DNA from: Nocardioides sp. zg-DK7169
Lineage (GTDB): Bacteria; Actinomycetota; Actinomycetes; Propionibacteriales; Nocardioidaceae
Assembly (NCBI RefSeq): GCF_013155365.1
Contig: NZ_JABJRA010000008.1
Location: forward strand, 1-54,624
Direction: 5' to 3'
DNA length: 54,624 nt
Within the stretch, counting starts at the first letter, position 1; every line of letters starts with the position of its first letter. Positions 1-9,055 of the stretch are shown piece by piece. Below the pieces are notes generated by a model. That model was given only the letters and a program-made list of their open reading frames with translations. It searched no databases and was not told the DNA's origin. Both the position numbers and the translations under genes were made by a program.

Positions 1-61
1 TCGCGCGGGCCGGGAGGGGGTCTCGGCCGGCTCGACCGACGCGATCGCGCCGCACCCGCCG
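1..61. other. non-coding edge downstream of prmA
   Basis: No convincing start or coding frame is visible in these bases. They lie just 3' of prmA on the minus strand. In known propane monooxygenase clusters the reductase gene (prmB) follows prmA, so the rest of the operon is expected to the left of the window, but it is not visible here. Confidence 0.4.
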
Positions 62-1699
62 TCAGGTGACGGCGTGGGTGCCGTTGCGGCGGTACTCGGC
101 GAGGTGCGCCTCGCGCTCGGCGTCCGACATCTGGTTCAGCAGCACGTTGGGGCTCTGGAACGTGATGCCGCGGACGTCGTCGAGGGTCCACATCTTCTTG
201 GGGTCGTCGAGGTCGAGGTGCGGCTGCGGGATCAGCGTCCGGCCGTCGTCACGCACGTAGCCCAGGTCGGAGATGATGTCCGCCAGGTCCTTGTCGTGGT
301 GCAGCGTCTCCCACTCGCGGAACCCGGTGAGCCGGCCCATGTTGGGCGTCGGGCGGCCCTCGTACTCGGGACGGAACGCCACCGCGTCGGTCCAGTAGCA
401 GGTCTCCGAGCAGTAGGTCCGCCACTGGCCGTCGACCTTCTCGGTCACCATGTCCTCGTGGATGAGGGCCGGCACCATGCAGGTCCAGCAGCGGTGCGGG
501 TAGGTGTAGCCCACGTCCTCGAAGGCGATCGGCTTGTTGCGGCCCGGGTAGGCGAGCCGGTTGTAGGCCTCCCACCAGCGGCCGTACTTGGAGTACCAGC
601 CGGGGTACTTCTCCTCGAACCACTCGAAGTCGGTGTCGGTCATCGCGTCGATGCGCCAGTAGTTCACCGGCCAACCGGTGGCGAAGAACCGGGCGACCTC
701 GTGCACGTAGCCCTTGTTGACGATGCGGTTCCACGCCTCCTCGACCAGGTCGTGCGGGATCGTGAGGCCGTACTTCTCCAGCGGGAGCAGGTAGCTGCGG
801 TAGTAGTCGTCGTAGATCCAGCGGCGCCACATCTCCGCGTAGCTCTCGCGGTCCTTGCGCCGGTCCTTGGTGCCGTACTCGATGAAGGTGCCGATCGCGG
901 CGTCCACGACGCAGTGGTTGTTCCACCAGGCGTAGCGCAGGTCGCGCTCGAGCAGCGGCCGGTTGCGCTCGTCGGCCAGCGCCATCAGCAGGATCGAGTA
1001 GCCGTTGGAGATGTGGCGCGACTCGTCGGACTGCACCGAGTGGAAGACCGTCGGCAGCAGGTAGTCGCCGTTGGCCGCGGCCTCGTCGGGCATCGCCACG
1101 AACAGTGTGTTGGTGAACGCCGTCTCGGCCACCACCGTGAGGTAGACGTTGGCGGCGGTGATCGCGTCACCGGTGATGAACCCCTCGCCGAACTGGCGCC
1201 CGATGGTGCCGGCGTAGTTGTTGGCGAACGCCTTCTCCGTCATGTCGAACCCGGCGGGGTCGATGTAGTTGTTCATGTACAGCTTCTTGAGGTTCATCTG
1301 GATCGTCGAGTGACGGACCTCGTCGATCATCTGCACCGCGAGACCGTTGTGGATCTCGGGGTTGGGCACCGCGTCGATCGCCATCGGCATCGCGCGCGCC
1401 GCGGAGATCTCCGGGAACGGGATGATCGAGAGGAACAGCTTCTGCCACTCCAGCCAGCGCTGCTGCACCTGGCGGAACATGTTGCCGCGGATCGCGCCGT
1501 CCATCGCGCCGTAGACCCGGTTGTCCTTCTCCTCCTCCATCGGGAAGTAGGAGCGCATGATCTGCTTCAGCGGGTCCTTCTTGGGCGCCTTCTCGAACGT
1601 GTAGTCCGTGCCGAAGCGGGTGGCCGGAGAGGCGAAGGTCGGCTCCCAGGTCAGCTCGCTGATCTTCGCGTGCGCCTTGGTCAGGCTCTGTCTGCTCAT
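62..1699 (-). CDS. prmA: Propane 2-monooxygenase hydroxylase large subunit
   Basis: 545 residues. This is the soluble diiron hydroxylase alpha subunit that inserts oxygen into propane or related short alkanes and ketones; it works with a small hydroxylase subunit, a reductase and a coupling protein. All six family iron ligands can be placed: E97, E127 and H130 (DEVRH), E192, E226 and H229 (DESRH). The N-terminus ([12 protein letters not shown]) and the whole length match what I recall of Rhodococcus/Mycobacterium PrmA/MimA very closely. The ATG at 1699 has a good ribosome site (GGAGG, 4 bases upstream); the frame stays open further upstream, but that part is not protein-like. The partner genes should follow to the left, outside the window. 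It diverges from an AcoR-like regulator, as in mim/prm clusters. The call is firm; the preferred substrate among propane, acetone, phenol and others cannot be read from the sequence. Confidence 0.95.
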   Translation of the reverse strand: MSRQSLTKAHAKISELTWEPTFASPATRFGTDYTFEKAPKKDPLKQIMRSYFPMEEEKDNRVYGAMDGAIRGNMFRQVQQRWLEWQKLFLSIIPFPEISAARAMPMAIDAVPNPEIHNGLAVQMIDEVRHSTIQMNLKKLYMNNYIDPAGFDMTEKAFANNYAGTIGRQFGEGFITGDAITAANVYLTVVAETAFTNTLFVAMPDEAAANGDYLLPTVFHSVQSDESRHISNGYSILLMALADERNRPLLERDLRYAWWNNHCVVDAAIGTFIEYGTKDRRKDRESYAEMWRRWIYDDYYRSYLLPLEKYGLTIPHDLVEEAWNRIVNKGYVHEVARFFATGWPVNYWRIDAMTDTDFEWFEEKYPGWYSKYGRWWEAYNRLAYPGRNKPIAFEDVGYTYPHRCWTCMVPALIHEDMVTEKVDGQWRTYCSETCYWTDAVAFRPEYEGRPTPNMGRLTGFREWETLHHDKDLADIISDLGYVRDDGRTLIPQPHLDLDDPKKMWTLDDVRGITFQSPNVLLNQMSDAEREAHLAEYRRNGTHAVT

Positions 1700-1794
1700 G
1701 GTGCCTCCTTGATCGGGCCAGAACTGGTCGGGCCGGATCGGACAAGGTCGGGCGGGGAGGCCACCGATGAAACCGCTGCCGAAGATGGGTATCT

Positions 1795-1809
1795 GTCTCA
1801 TTGTGAGAC
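1795..1809. promoter_or_regulatory. Perfect palindrome in the prmA/regulator divergent region
   Basis: GTCTCA-TTG-TGAGAC is a perfect 6-3-6 inverted repeat lying 25 bases before the regulator's GTG start and 96 bases upstream of the prmA start. Its place between a monooxygenase and a divergent Fis-type regulator suggests the regulator's operator. That is inference; no -10/-35 boxes are assigned. Confidence 0.6.
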
Positions 1810-1834
1810 GTACGTCACATGAGGGCGCACTAAC

Positions 1835-3562
1835 GTGCGTCTCGTGATCCCCGTCCGCCCCTCCATCCGCATCTCGTGGCAGCGCTCGCGCGCCTCCCAC
1901 GTGGACGAGGAGCGTCCGCAGCCGTCGTACGTCGACCCCGGCGACCCGGAGTCGGTCCTCGTGCGGGCGGCCCGACCGCTCCTCGCCTCGCTCTCCACCG
2001 AGCTGGCCGACGAGCCGGTCTGCCTGATCCTCACCGACCCCCAGGGCGTGGTGCTGCACCGCGGCGGCGGCGACCCGGCGCTGCTGCACGCCCTGGACTC
2101 CGTGCTCCTCGCGCCGGGGTTCCGCTACGCCGAGACCGAGGTCGGCACGAACGGCATCGGCACCGCGCTGGAGACGGGCGGAGCGATCCTGGTCGACGGC
2201 GAGGAGCACTACACCGGCTCGTTGCGGCCGTTCTCGTGCGCCGGCGCGCTGATCACCCACCCGGTCACCGGCCGCACGCTCGGGGTCGTCGACATCACCA
2301 CCAAGGCGGCGAACTCCAACCCGCTGCTGCTGTCCTTCGCCAAGCTCACCGCCCGCCGGATCCAGGAGCGGATCCTGGAGGAGGCCAACGACCTCGACGG
2401 GGCGCTGCTCAGCCGCTACTACGCCGCCTGCCGGCACTCCGGCGGACCGGTCGTCGCGGTCGGCGAGAAGGTCTTCATGATGAACGCGCTGGCCCAGCAG
2501 CACTTCGACGCCGCCGACCAGGCCGCCCTGCTCACCCAGACGCGGGAGGCGGTGGGCCGCCCGGACCCGTACACGATCCTCGCCGACCTGCCCAGCGGCA
2601 TCACCGCCCGCCTGGCCTACCAGCCGGCGTACGTCGGGGACGCGCTCGCGGGCGGCATCGTGCAGATCCGGGAGCAGCGCACGCCGAAGGCGGTCGGTGC
2701 CCGGACGCCGGGGCTGCCCGGGCTGGCCGGCACCAGCGCGCCGTGGCGCCACGTGGCGCGCGAGGTCCTCACCGCCGTCACGCGCTCGGAATGGGTGGTG
2801 CTCCAGGGAGAGAGCGGCGTCGGCAAGCTCGCCCTGATCACCGCCGCTCACGACTACGCCTGCCCGCAGCGGCACCTGCGCGTCGTCGAGACCACCCCCG
2901 GCGGGGCGGACCCCGTCGAGCAGGTCGCCGCCGCCCTCGACGACGGCGACGACGTGGTGATCCGCCACGCCCACCGCCTCCCCGACGACCGCCTCGACGA
3001 CCTCGCCGACGTGCTCCAGCGGGTCCAGGACAGCTCGGTGGCGCGCGACCCCTGGGTCGCGATGACGGTCCCCGAGCACCACCAGGACCGGGAGGACCGC
3101 GACGACCGGGAGCTCCGGGAGATCACCGAGGTCCGCCTGCACCTGCTGCACTTCTTCCCGCGCACGGTCACCGTGCCGCCACTGCGCCACCACCTCGAGG
3201 ACCTGCCGGCACTCGCGCGCCTGCTGCTTCGCCGGGCCGGGGCCGGCGACCTCCACCTGTCCAAGCCCGCGATGAACCAGCTGACCCGACTGCCGTGGCC
3301 GGGCAACATCGCCCAGCTGCGCCAGACGCTGCAGACCATGGCGCGCACCCGGCGGTCCGGGACGGTGGACCTGGGGGACCTGCCCGCCGAGTGCCGCGCC
3401 ACCACCCGGCGCAGCCTGTCGCGGATGGAGACCCTGGAGCGCGACGCGATCATCGAGGCCCTCGACCTGCACGGCGGGGACAAGGCCGCCGCCGCGGGGT
3501 CGCTGGGGATGTCGCGGGCGACGATCTACCGCAAGATCCGCGACTACGGCATCCTCACCTGA
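1835..3562 (+). CDS. AcoR/MimR-like GAF-AAA-Fis transcriptional activator
   Basis: 575 residues. It has a GAF-like sensory region (about 50-180), a shortened AAA+ core with an intact Walker A (GESGVGK, about residue 328), and a C-terminal Fis-type helix-turn-helix ([20 protein letters not shown]) at the extreme end. The GAFTGA loop needed to contact sigma-54 is absent, which fits the actinobacterial members of this family, since that phylum lacks sigma-54. It is divergent from prmA and probably activates it in response to substrate or product. The start is GTG with AGGG nine bases upstream; the ATG at 1819 runs into a stop after four codons. Its stop lies 14 bp from the convergent next gene. 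Confidence 0.85.
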   Translation: MRLVIPVRPSIRISWQRSRASHVDEERPQPSYVDPGDPESVLVRAARPLLASLSTELADEPVCLILTDPQGVVLHRGGGDPALLHALDSVLLAPGFRYAETEVGTNGIGTALETGGAILVDGEEHYTGSLRPFSCAGALITHPVTGRTLGVVDITTKAANSNPLLLSFAKLTARRIQERILEEANDLDGALLSRYYAACRHSGGPVVAVGEKVFMMNALAQQHFDAADQAALLTQTREAVGRPDPYTILADLPSGITARLAYQPAYVGDALAGGIVQIREQRTPKAVGARTPGLPGLAGTSAPWRHVAREVLTAVTRSEWVVLQGESGVGKLALITAAHDYACPQRHLRVVETTPGGADPVEQVAAALDDGDDVVIRHAHRLPDDRLDDLADVLQRVQDSSVARDPWVAMTVPEHHQDREDRDDRELREITEVRLHLLHFFPRTVTVPPLRHHLEDLPALARLLLRRAGAGDLHLSKPAMNQLTRLPWPGNIAQLRQTLQTMARTRRSGTVDLGDLPAECRATTRRSLSRMETLERDAIIEALDLHGGDKAAAAGSLGMSRATIYRKIRDYGILT

Positions 3563-3575
3563 GCCGGGCCCGGGC

Positions 3576-4463
3576 TCAGCGCAGGGCCATCGAGGGCGGA
3601 AGCGACGCGCGCTGGCGGGCGTCGAGGTCCGCGACGCAGCGGCGCACCTGGTCGGGACGCCACGGCGCGGCGGGGACGGTCGCGAGCGGACGGCGCGTCA
3701 TCCAGGTGAACGTCACCGAGTACCGGTCCCGGGCCACCGGGGGCGCAGCTCGGTGGAAGATCCGCGCGGTGTCGGGCATCCCGGCGGTCCACTGGGGGCC
3801 GGTCAGCCGCTGCCACGTCGAGGGCGGCACCACCTCGCCGAAACGCGGGTCGGGCACGAACCCCCCGACGTAGCGCAGCTCGCGGGCCGCCGCGTCGGAG
3901 GTACGGCGCGGGACGAAGGTGAACGGTCCGCCGTCCTCGTCGACGTCGTTGAGCCAGACCAGGATCTTCAGCATCCGGTGGTCCTCGATGTCGCGGTGCC
4001 ACTGGCGGGTGTCGACCATCCGCCCGTCCGCCACCTCGCGGTGCACCAGGGGCCCGAAGTAGCGGACCGGCACCCCGAGGTGGTTCTCGACCAGGTCCAG
4101 CACCTCGGGCTGCAGGCCCCAGCGCCACAGCCGCAGGTCCTCGAGGGTCTCGTCGCGCCCGAGCAGCACGGAGTGCGCCCCACCGGGGTCGCGGTCGCCC
4201 AGCACCCCGGCGAGCTGGAGCAGCAGGCCCTTCAGCTCCTCGGTGCCGGGCAGGCCCAGGCGGTCCCAGTGCCCGGCGACGAACCCGTTCTCCTGCATCA
4301 TGCGCAGCTGGGCGCGCTGCGCCGACTCCAGCGGGGGCAGCAGCGGACGGTGCCGCTCGGTGCGCGCCGCCCGGCGCGCCTCGGTGTACCAGGTCGCCGG
4401 GGGGAAGCGGTGGATGACCTCGCGCTTGGCTCGGTTGCCCAGTCGGGTCAGGGTGGGGTTCAT
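3576..4463 (-). CDS. Phytanoyl-CoA-dioxygenase-like 2OG-Fe(II) oxygenase
   Basis: 295 residues. The facial triad of a non-heme Fe(II)/2-oxoglutarate oxygenase is visible: H156-R-D158 in the segment [11 protein letters not shown], and H237 (IFHRAA), with R247 ten residues on as a candidate for binding the 2OG carboxylate. LVWLND and DGGPFTFVP between them are typical of the PhyH fold. The substrate is unknown. The N-terminus ([12 protein letters not shown]) is basic and carries no signal peptide. It converges on the regulator to its left. A neighbouring TylF-like methyltransferase on the same strand could indicate joint tailoring of a glycan or small molecule, but the gap is 175 bases. Confidence 0.7.
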   Translation of the reverse strand: MNPTLTRLGNRAKREVIHRFPPATWYTEARRAARTERHRPLLPPLESAQRAQLRMMQENGFVAGHWDRLGLPGTEELKGLLLQLAGVLGDRDPGGAHSVLLGRDETLEDLRLWRWGLQPEVLDLVENHLGVPVRYFGPLVHREVADGRMVDTRQWHRDIEDHRMLKILVWLNDVDEDGGPFTFVPRRTSDAAARELRYVGGFVPDPRFGEVVPPSTWQRLTGPQWTAGMPDTARIFHRAAPPVARDRYSVTFTWMTRRPLATVPAAPWRPDQVRRCVADLDARQRASLPPSMALR

Positions 4464-4638
4464 TGCCGGCTCCTGTGGTCGCCCGCGCCAGCGCAGGCGA
4501 AGCAGCTCGGCACGGATGTCGGAGCCCGACTCAAGCGACGACGTCCGTTCCGTCGCTCCCCAGACCGTGCGCCGTCCCCGATTTCCGGTACTTCGAGCGC
4601 CGCTCAGCGGTCTGGACGACTAGTCCGGCACGCGAGCC

Positions 4639-5502
4639 TCAGGGCGCGAGGCGGACGACGTGCAGCTTGGCGCGCTGGAGGAGCTCGAAGCCCTCGCGGC
4701 CCTCGAAGTAGTCGTGCACGGCACGCTGGCAGCCCGACCAGTTGTAGTAGTCGTCGATCACCAGCCGGCCGCCCACCGACAGGCGGGGCACGATCCGCTC
4801 CAGGCAGACCATCGTGGAGTCGTACCAGTCGCCGTCGAGGTGGGCGAACGCGACCGGGCCGTCGGGGCGGACGGTGTCCTCGAAGAGGCCCTTGACCAGG
4901 TCGACGGCGTGCTCCTCGACCGGGCACCCGAGCCGCGCGAAGGACTCGCGGACCTCGCCGTGCAGGTCCTCGCGGTAGCCGTAGTAGACCTCGCCGTCGA
5001 GCCCGCGCGCCTCGCCGGCCGCGATCGTGCGGTAGCGCTCGTGGACGTCCTCGCCGTCCTGCTCGCCGGGCGGCGGGATGGTGTCGAAGACGTCGTAGAC
5101 CTTCAGCGGGCGCTCGGCCGCCTTGGCTGCCGCGATCACGATCGCCGACCCGCCGCGCGCCGTACCGGTCTCGAGCAGGACGCCGGGGATGCCGGCCGCC
5201 TCGATGTCGCGCACCACCGTGGCCAGGTTGCGCAGGTGGTGCTCGCCCAGGAACGACAGCTTCTCCTCGGTGACCTGCCGGATCGTCCGCTCGACGTCCT
5301 CGGGGAGGTCGTGGCGCGCCTCGCTGAGCCGGCCGCGCACGCGACGCAGCTCCGAGGTCGTGGAGCGAAGCTCGGACTCGACGGTCTTGAGCCGGCGGCG
5401 CACCCGCTTCAGGCGGCGCTGGAGCTCCTCGACGTCCTCCGGCATCTCCCGCGCCTCGGTCAGTGTCGAGCTGCCCGCCTGGGACCTGCCCACCTCGCTC
5501 AT
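4639..5502 (-). CDS. TylF/MycF-family O-methyltransferase with N-terminal coiled coil
   Basis: 287 residues. The C-terminal two thirds is a class I SAM methyltransferase of the macrocin O-methyltransferase group: LLETGTARGGSAI (SAM site), KVYDVFDTIPPP, HLDGDWYDST and VIDDYYNWSG. The two acidic clusters match the metal-binding aspartates of TylF and MycF. Residues 20-75 are a highly charged heptad-like coiled coil (EELQRRLKRVRRRLKTVESE), which antibiotic-tailoring members lack; it may mediate oligomerisation. Relatives outside antibiotic clusters methylate sugars of surface glycans. The start at 5502 is an ATG following a GGGAACGG stretch. No biosynthetic cluster surrounds it, so the substrate is open. 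Confidence 0.75.
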   Translation of the reverse strand: MSEVGRSQAGSSTLTEAREMPEDVEELQRRLKRVRRRLKTVESELRSTTSELRRVRGRLSEARHDLPEDVERTIRQVTEEKLSFLGEHHLRNLATVVRDIEAAGIPGVLLETGTARGGSAIVIAAAKAAERPLKVYDVFDTIPPPGEQDGEDVHERYRTIAAGEARGLDGEVYYGYREDLHGEVRESFARLGCPVEEHAVDLVKGLFEDTVRPDGPVAFAHLDGDWYDSTMVCLERIVPRLSVGGRLVIDDYYNWSGCQRAVHDYFEGREGFELLQRAKLHVVRLAP

Positions 5503-5646
5503 CGCCGTTCCCCCCTCGCGTCGGACGCGCCCCGTGCACCTCCGACGGCGGTCACCCTAGTGGCCCGCGCCACACGATGGGGGGATCCTCTCCGGTCCGC
5601 CGTGCCGCGCCCGGTCGATGTCGGCGCCGGAGGCCACAATGGCGCC

Positions 5647-6036
5647 ATGACAGCGCGTCCGCAGGTGCCCGAGGAGTGGGTGCGCCGCATCGACGCCGTC
5701 CTGTCCGCGCTCCCCCAGTGCGCGAGCGAGCCCGCCTGGGTGGGCGTGCGCTGGCGGGTCGGCACGACGACGGTGGCGCACGTCTTCGGCGGCGAGGACG
5801 GGCTGTTCCGCATCACCTTCCGCGCCGAGCCCGACGAGGTGATGGCCTTCCAGCACCTCGGGCCGCCGTACTTCCGGGCCGGGTGGGGCGGGGACGTCGT
5901 GGGCCTGCTGCTCGACGACGACACCGACTGGGACGAGCTCGCCGAGCTGCTCACCGAGTCCTACTGCCTGCGCGCCCCGGCCCACCTCGCCGCGCAGGTG
6001 GCCCGGCCGCCGGCGACGGGCGACCGGCCGGGCTAG
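5647..6036 (+). CDS. MmcQ/YjbR family protein
   Basis: 129 residues. The pattern WVGVRWRVGTTTVAHVFGG followed by FRAEPDEVMAF and LGPPYFRAGWGG is typical of the YjbR double-wing fold, a small DNA-binding-like fold of uncertain function. The acidic helix DDDTDWDELAELLTESY closes the domain. The start is the ATG at 5647. Its stop codon overlaps the stop of the convergent SMP-30 gene. Confidence 0.7.
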   Translation: MTARPQVPEEWVRRIDAVLSALPQCASEPAWVGVRWRVGTTTVAHVFGGEDGLFRITFRAEPDEVMAFQHLGPPYFRAGWGGDVVGLLLDDDTDWDELAELLTESYCLRAPAHLAAQVARPPATGDRPG

Positions 6037-6881
6037 TCGCCCACCCGCACCCGCAGCACCTGGCCGCCGCGCAGCGCCAGCGCGTCGGCAGGCACCCAGG
6101 TCGGGGCGGTGCACACGAAGAGGTCGCGCCCGTCGTGGCCGCCCAGCGCCACGGCGTACGGCGTGGGGACGGCGAGCACCTCGCGCAGCGTGCCGTCGGC
6201 GAGGTCGACGCGCAGCACCTGGTCGCTGAAGGGCGAGGCGACCCAGACGGAGTCGCCGTCGAGGGCGATCCCGTCGGGGAGCACGCCGGGCTCCAGCTCG
6301 GCGAGCACCTGGCGCTCCCCGAGCGAGCCGTCCTCCTCGACCCGGAAGCGGGTCAGGCGCCCCGGCGTCGCGCGGGTCTCGGCGACCACGAGGGTGCGTC
6401 CGTCGGCCGTGGTGGCGATGCCGTTGGCGAACAGCATCTGGTCGGCCGCGGCGCGCACCTGCCCGTCGGGCATGACCAGCGCCAGCACCGCCGGGTGCGG
6501 CGGGGCGGGCGGGGCGCTGTCGTCGCCGTAGTTGCCGACGTAGGCGCGCCCGTCGGGGGTGACGTGCATGTCGTTGAGCTGGGCGGTCGCGAGGTGGGAG
6601 AGGTCGGCGTGCACGACGAGGCTGCCGTCGTGCTCGCGCCGCAGGACCTGGCGGCGGTCGCCGGCCGCGACCAGCAGCCGACCGTCGGGCAGGAACCCGG
6701 TGCCGGCGGGGTGGCCCTCGACCTCGCAGACGACCTCGGCGGAGTCGGCCCCCGGGACCCACCGCAGCACCTGGCCGGCGGCCACGTCGGTGACCCACAG
6801 CGCCCCGCCGTACCACCGCGGGCACTCGGGGAAGGCCAGGCCGGACAGGACGACGTCGGGTGCGCTCACGCGGCGCAGCAT
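6033..6881 (-). CDS. SMP-30/gluconolactonase-like six-bladed beta-propeller
   Basis: 282 residues. Blade motifs include FPECPRWYGGALWVTD near the start (metal-ligand Glu), LNDMHVTPDGRAYVGNYG (Asn-Asp ligands), FANGIATTADGRTLVVAET and LPDGIALDGDSVWVASP (Asp ligand). These match the metal-dependent lactonases of the SMP-30/LRE family, which hydrolyse sugar lactones or act as esterases. There is no signal peptide. Starts at 6881 (ATG) or 6869 (GTG, beginning VSAPDVV) are both possible. The substrate is not inferable. Confidence 0.8.
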   Translation of the reverse strand: MLRRVSAPDVVLSGLAFPECPRWYGGALWVTDVAAGQVLRWVPGADSAEVVCEVEGHPAGTGFLPDGRLLVAAGDRRQVLRREHDGSLVVHADLSHLATAQLNDMHVTPDGRAYVGNYGDDSAPPAPPHPAVLALVMPDGQVRAAADQMLFANGIATTADGRTLVVAETRATPGRLTRFRVEEDGSLGERQVLAELEPGVLPDGIALDGDSVWVASPFSDQVLRVDLADGTLREVLAVPTPYAVALGGHDGRDLFVCTAPTWVPADALALRGGQVLRVRVGD

Positions 6882-6918
6882 AGTGACGCCGCCCACCCGG
6901 GGCAGGGCGTGGTCCCGC

Positions 6919-7185
6919 TCAGGCGAGGGCGAGGAAGAGCTTCTCCATCTTCTTCACGTCCACGCCGTCCAGGCCCTCGTCGCTGTCGGCGAGGCACTGC
7001 TGCAGGCCGGTGGCCACGATGGCGTAGCCGGCCCGGGACAGGGCCTTGTTCACCGCGGCGAGCTGGGTGAGGACCGACTCGCAGTCCGAGCCCTCCTCCA
7101 TCATCCGGATGACGCTCGCCAGGTGGCCGTTCGCGCGCTTCATCCGCGTGATGATCGCCTTGGTCTCGGTGGGGTCCAGGTCCAT
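6919..7185 (-). CDS. cstR: CstR-type persulfide-sensing CsoR-family repressor
   Basis: 88 residues, all-helical CsoR fold. The two sensing cysteines are C35 (GSDCESVL) and C64 (LQQCLAD). The His that completes the Cu(I) site in copper-sensing CsoR (four residues before the second Cys) is Gly60 here. This Cys-X-Cys pattern is that of CstR, which is derepressed when its cysteines are bridged by sulfane sulfur. The divergent neighbours (rhodanese, sulfur dioxygenase-like protein, TauE) are the usual CstR regulon, and the shared intergenic DNA holds two GC-rich palindromes. The start is the ATG at 7185 with GGAGAA upstream. The sensing specificity is inferred from residues and context. Confidence 0.85.
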   Translation of the reverse strand: MDLDPTETKAIITRMKRANGHLASVIRMMEEGSDCESVLTQLAAVNKALSRAGYAIVATGLQQCLADSDEGLDGVDVKKMEKLFLALA

Positions 7186-7222
7186 CGATCGTTCTCCTTC
7201 GTGGGGGTGCCCTGAACTGTAC

Positions 7223-7273
7223 AACCCCCCTGGGGGTTCTGTTACCGTGGGTCTCGTAACCCCCTGGGGGGTT
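7223..7273. promoter_or_regulatory. Tandem CstR operators between cstR and the sulfur operon
   Basis: There are two 16-bp sites, AACCCCCCTGGGGGTT (7223-7238) and AACCCCCTGGGGGGTT (7258-7273). Each has perfect 7-base arms (AACCCCC/GGGGGTT) and a 2-base centre, and they lie 35 bp apart centre to centre. G/C-tract dyads of this form are the known operators of the CsoR/CstR family. They sit between the divergent cstR start (7185) and the rhodanese start (7314), so both directions are probably repressed together. Confidence 0.8.
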
Positions 7274-7313
7274 CATCGAGAAGGGCCAGCGCGGCCCGGA
7301 AAGGATCGCCTCC

Positions 7314-7616
7314 ATGCGTGAGACCACCATCGAGCAGCTCGCCTCCGCCCTCGAGGAGGGCGCCTGCCTCGTCGACGTCCGCGAGGTCGCCGAGTACCGC
7401 GAGGGGCACGTGCCCGGAGCCGTGAACATCCCGATGGGACGCCTGACCGGCCGGCTCGACGAGCTCGACGGCACCCGCCCCGTCCACGTCGTGTGCGCCT
7501 CGGGCAACCGCAGCAGCGCCATGACCGACGTCCTCACCGGAGCCGGCTTCGACGCCGTGAACGTCGCCGGCGGCACCAGCGCCTGGGCACGCTCCGGCCG
7601 CCCCCTGGAGAAGTGA
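7314..7616 (+). CDS. Single-domain rhodanese (sulfurtransferase)
   Basis: 100 residues, one complete rhodanese domain with active-site C61 in the loop CASGNRS; the CH2A motif VDVREVAEYREGHVPGAVN lies before it. It moves sulfane sulfur as an enzyme persulfide to an acceptor such as a low-molecular-weight thiol or the next enzyme. It is the first gene after the twin operators and lies 7 bp before the beta-lactamase-fold gene, so they are probably co-transcribed. No signal peptide, so cytoplasmic. Confidence 0.9.
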   Translation: MRETTIEQLASALEEGACLVDVREVAEYREGHVPGAVNIPMGRLTGRLDELDGTRPVHVVCASGNRSSAMTDVLTGAGFDAVNVAGGTSAWARSGRPLEK

Positions 7617-7623
7617 CCCACCG

Positions 7624-9054
7624 ATGAGCACCGACACCACCGCGGGCATCACGGTCCGCACGCTGGAGACCGCCTCTCTCGGCGACCGCAGCTACCTGGT
7701 CCACGACGGCGAGGTTGCGTTCGTGATCGACCCGCAGCGCGACATCGACCGGGTGCTGGCCCTCCTCGAGGAGGACGGGGTCCGCCTGACCCACGTCTTC
7801 GAGACCCACATCCACAACGACTACGTCACCGGCGGCCTCGCCCTCGCCCGCGCCACCGGCGCCGCCTACCTGGTCAACGCCGCCGACGAGGTCGCCTTCG
7901 AGCGCACGCCGATCACCGACGACGAGGTCGTCGAGGTCGGGCCGCGGCTGCGGGTGCGCGCGCTGGCGACGCCCGGGCACACCTTCACCCACCTCTCCTA
8001 CGCCCTCTCCGTGCGCGACGGCGCCGGTCCCGACGCGGCCGAGCAGGCGTACGCCGTGTTCACCGGCGGCTCGCTGCTGTACGGCGCGACCGGGCGCCCC
8101 GACCTGCTGGGCCCGGAGCACACCGACACCCTCGCGCGCCACCAGCACGCCTCGGCGCACCGTCTCGCCGAGGAGCTCCCCGCCGACGCGGAGGTCTACC
8201 CGACCCACGGCTTCGGGTCGTTCTGCTCCGCGACCCAGTCCGACGCCACCTCCTCGACCATCGGGGAGGAGCGGCGCACGAACCCGGTCCTCACCGAGGA
8301 CGAGGAGACCTACGTGCGCGACCTGGTCGCCGGCCTCGGCGCGTGGCCGGCGTACTACGCCCACATGGGGCCCGCGAACGCCGCCGGCCCGGACGCCCCC
8401 GACCTCTCCCCCGTGCAGCAGGCCGACGCCGACGAGCTGCGCCGCCGCCTCGAGGGCGGCGAGTGGCTCGTGGACCTGCGCCACCGCACGGCCTTCGCCG
8501 CGGGCCACGTCCCGGGCACCCTCAACTTCGGCCTCGACGGCCCGTTCTCGACCTACCTCGGCTGGCTGGTCGAGTGGGGCACGCCGATCACCCTGCTCGG
8601 CGAGACCCCCGAGGACGTCGCCGCCGCCCAGCGCGAGCTGGTCCGCATCGGCATCGAGCGGCCGGCCGCGCAGGCCACCGGGGGCCCGCAGGACTGGACC
8701 GACGGCGAGCTCGCCGGCTTCCCGACCGGCACCTTCGCCGACCTCGCCCAGGTCCGTCACCACCGCCCGGTCGTCGTGCTCGACGTCCGCCGCGCCGACG
8801 AGCACCGCAAGTCCGCGATCGAGGGGGCGGTCAACGTCGCCATCCACGAGCTCCCGCGACGACTCGACGAGGTCCCCGACGGGGAGGTCTGGGTGCACTG
8901 CGCCGGCGGCTACCGCGCTGCCGTCGCCGCCTCCCTGCTCGCCGCCGCCGGGCGCACTCCGGTCGCCGTGGACGACATGTTCGACAACGCGGCGGCCGCC
9001 GGCCTGCCCATGGTGGCCGCGGACGACCCCGCGCGTGCCGAGGTGAGCGGCTGA
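7624..9054 (+). CDS. Metallo-beta-lactamase-fold persulfide dioxygenase-like protein with two rhodanese domains
   Basis: 476 residues, CstB-like architecture. A lactamase-fold domain (1-240) has H62-I-H64-N-D66-Y67 and H119 (TPGHTFTH), then two rhodanese domains (about 270-360 and 380-465). Only the second has the catalytic Cys (C426, HCAGGYR); the first looks non-catalytic. In ETHE1-type dioxygenases the third iron ligand is an Asp in FTGD; here that loop reads FTGGSLLYG (G149) and the usual second His of HxHxDH is Tyr67, so the metal site differs from the textbook enzyme. I believe this variant recurs in actinobacterial homologues. The likely role is oxidising or processing persulfide passed on by the rhodanese. 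It is spaced 7 bp after the rhodanese gene and 1 bp before the TauE gene. Confidence 0.8.
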   Translation: MSTDTTAGITVRTLETASLGDRSYLVHDGEVAFVIDPQRDIDRVLALLEEDGVRLTHVFETHIHNDYVTGGLALARATGAAYLVNAADEVAFERTPITDDEVVEVGPRLRVRALATPGHTFTHLSYALSVRDGAGPDAAEQAYAVFTGGSLLYGATGRPDLLGPEHTDTLARHQHASAHRLAEELPADAEVYPTHGFGSFCSATQSDATSSTIGEERRTNPVLTEDEETYVRDLVAGLGAWPAYYAHMGPANAAGPDAPDLSPVQQADADELRRRLEGGEWLVDLRHRTAFAAGHVPGTLNFGLDGPFSTYLGWLVEWGTPITLLGETPEDVAAAQRELVRIGIERPAAQATGGPQDWTDGELAGFPTGTFADLAQVRHHRPVVVLDVRRADEHRKSAIEGAVNVAIHELPRRLDEVPDGEVWVHCAGGYRAAVAASLLAAAGRTPVAVDDMFDNAAAAGLPMVAADDPARAEVSG

Positions 9055-9055
9055 C

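Noticed and set aside
74..1822. Long frame on the plus strand opposite prmA
   Set aside because: High GC gives long antisense frames; it is low complexity and prmA on the other strand has clear catalytic motifs.
6919..7185. Copper-sensing CsoR
   Set aside because: The copper-ligand His is Gly60 and the neighbours are sulfur enzymes, so CstR is the better call.
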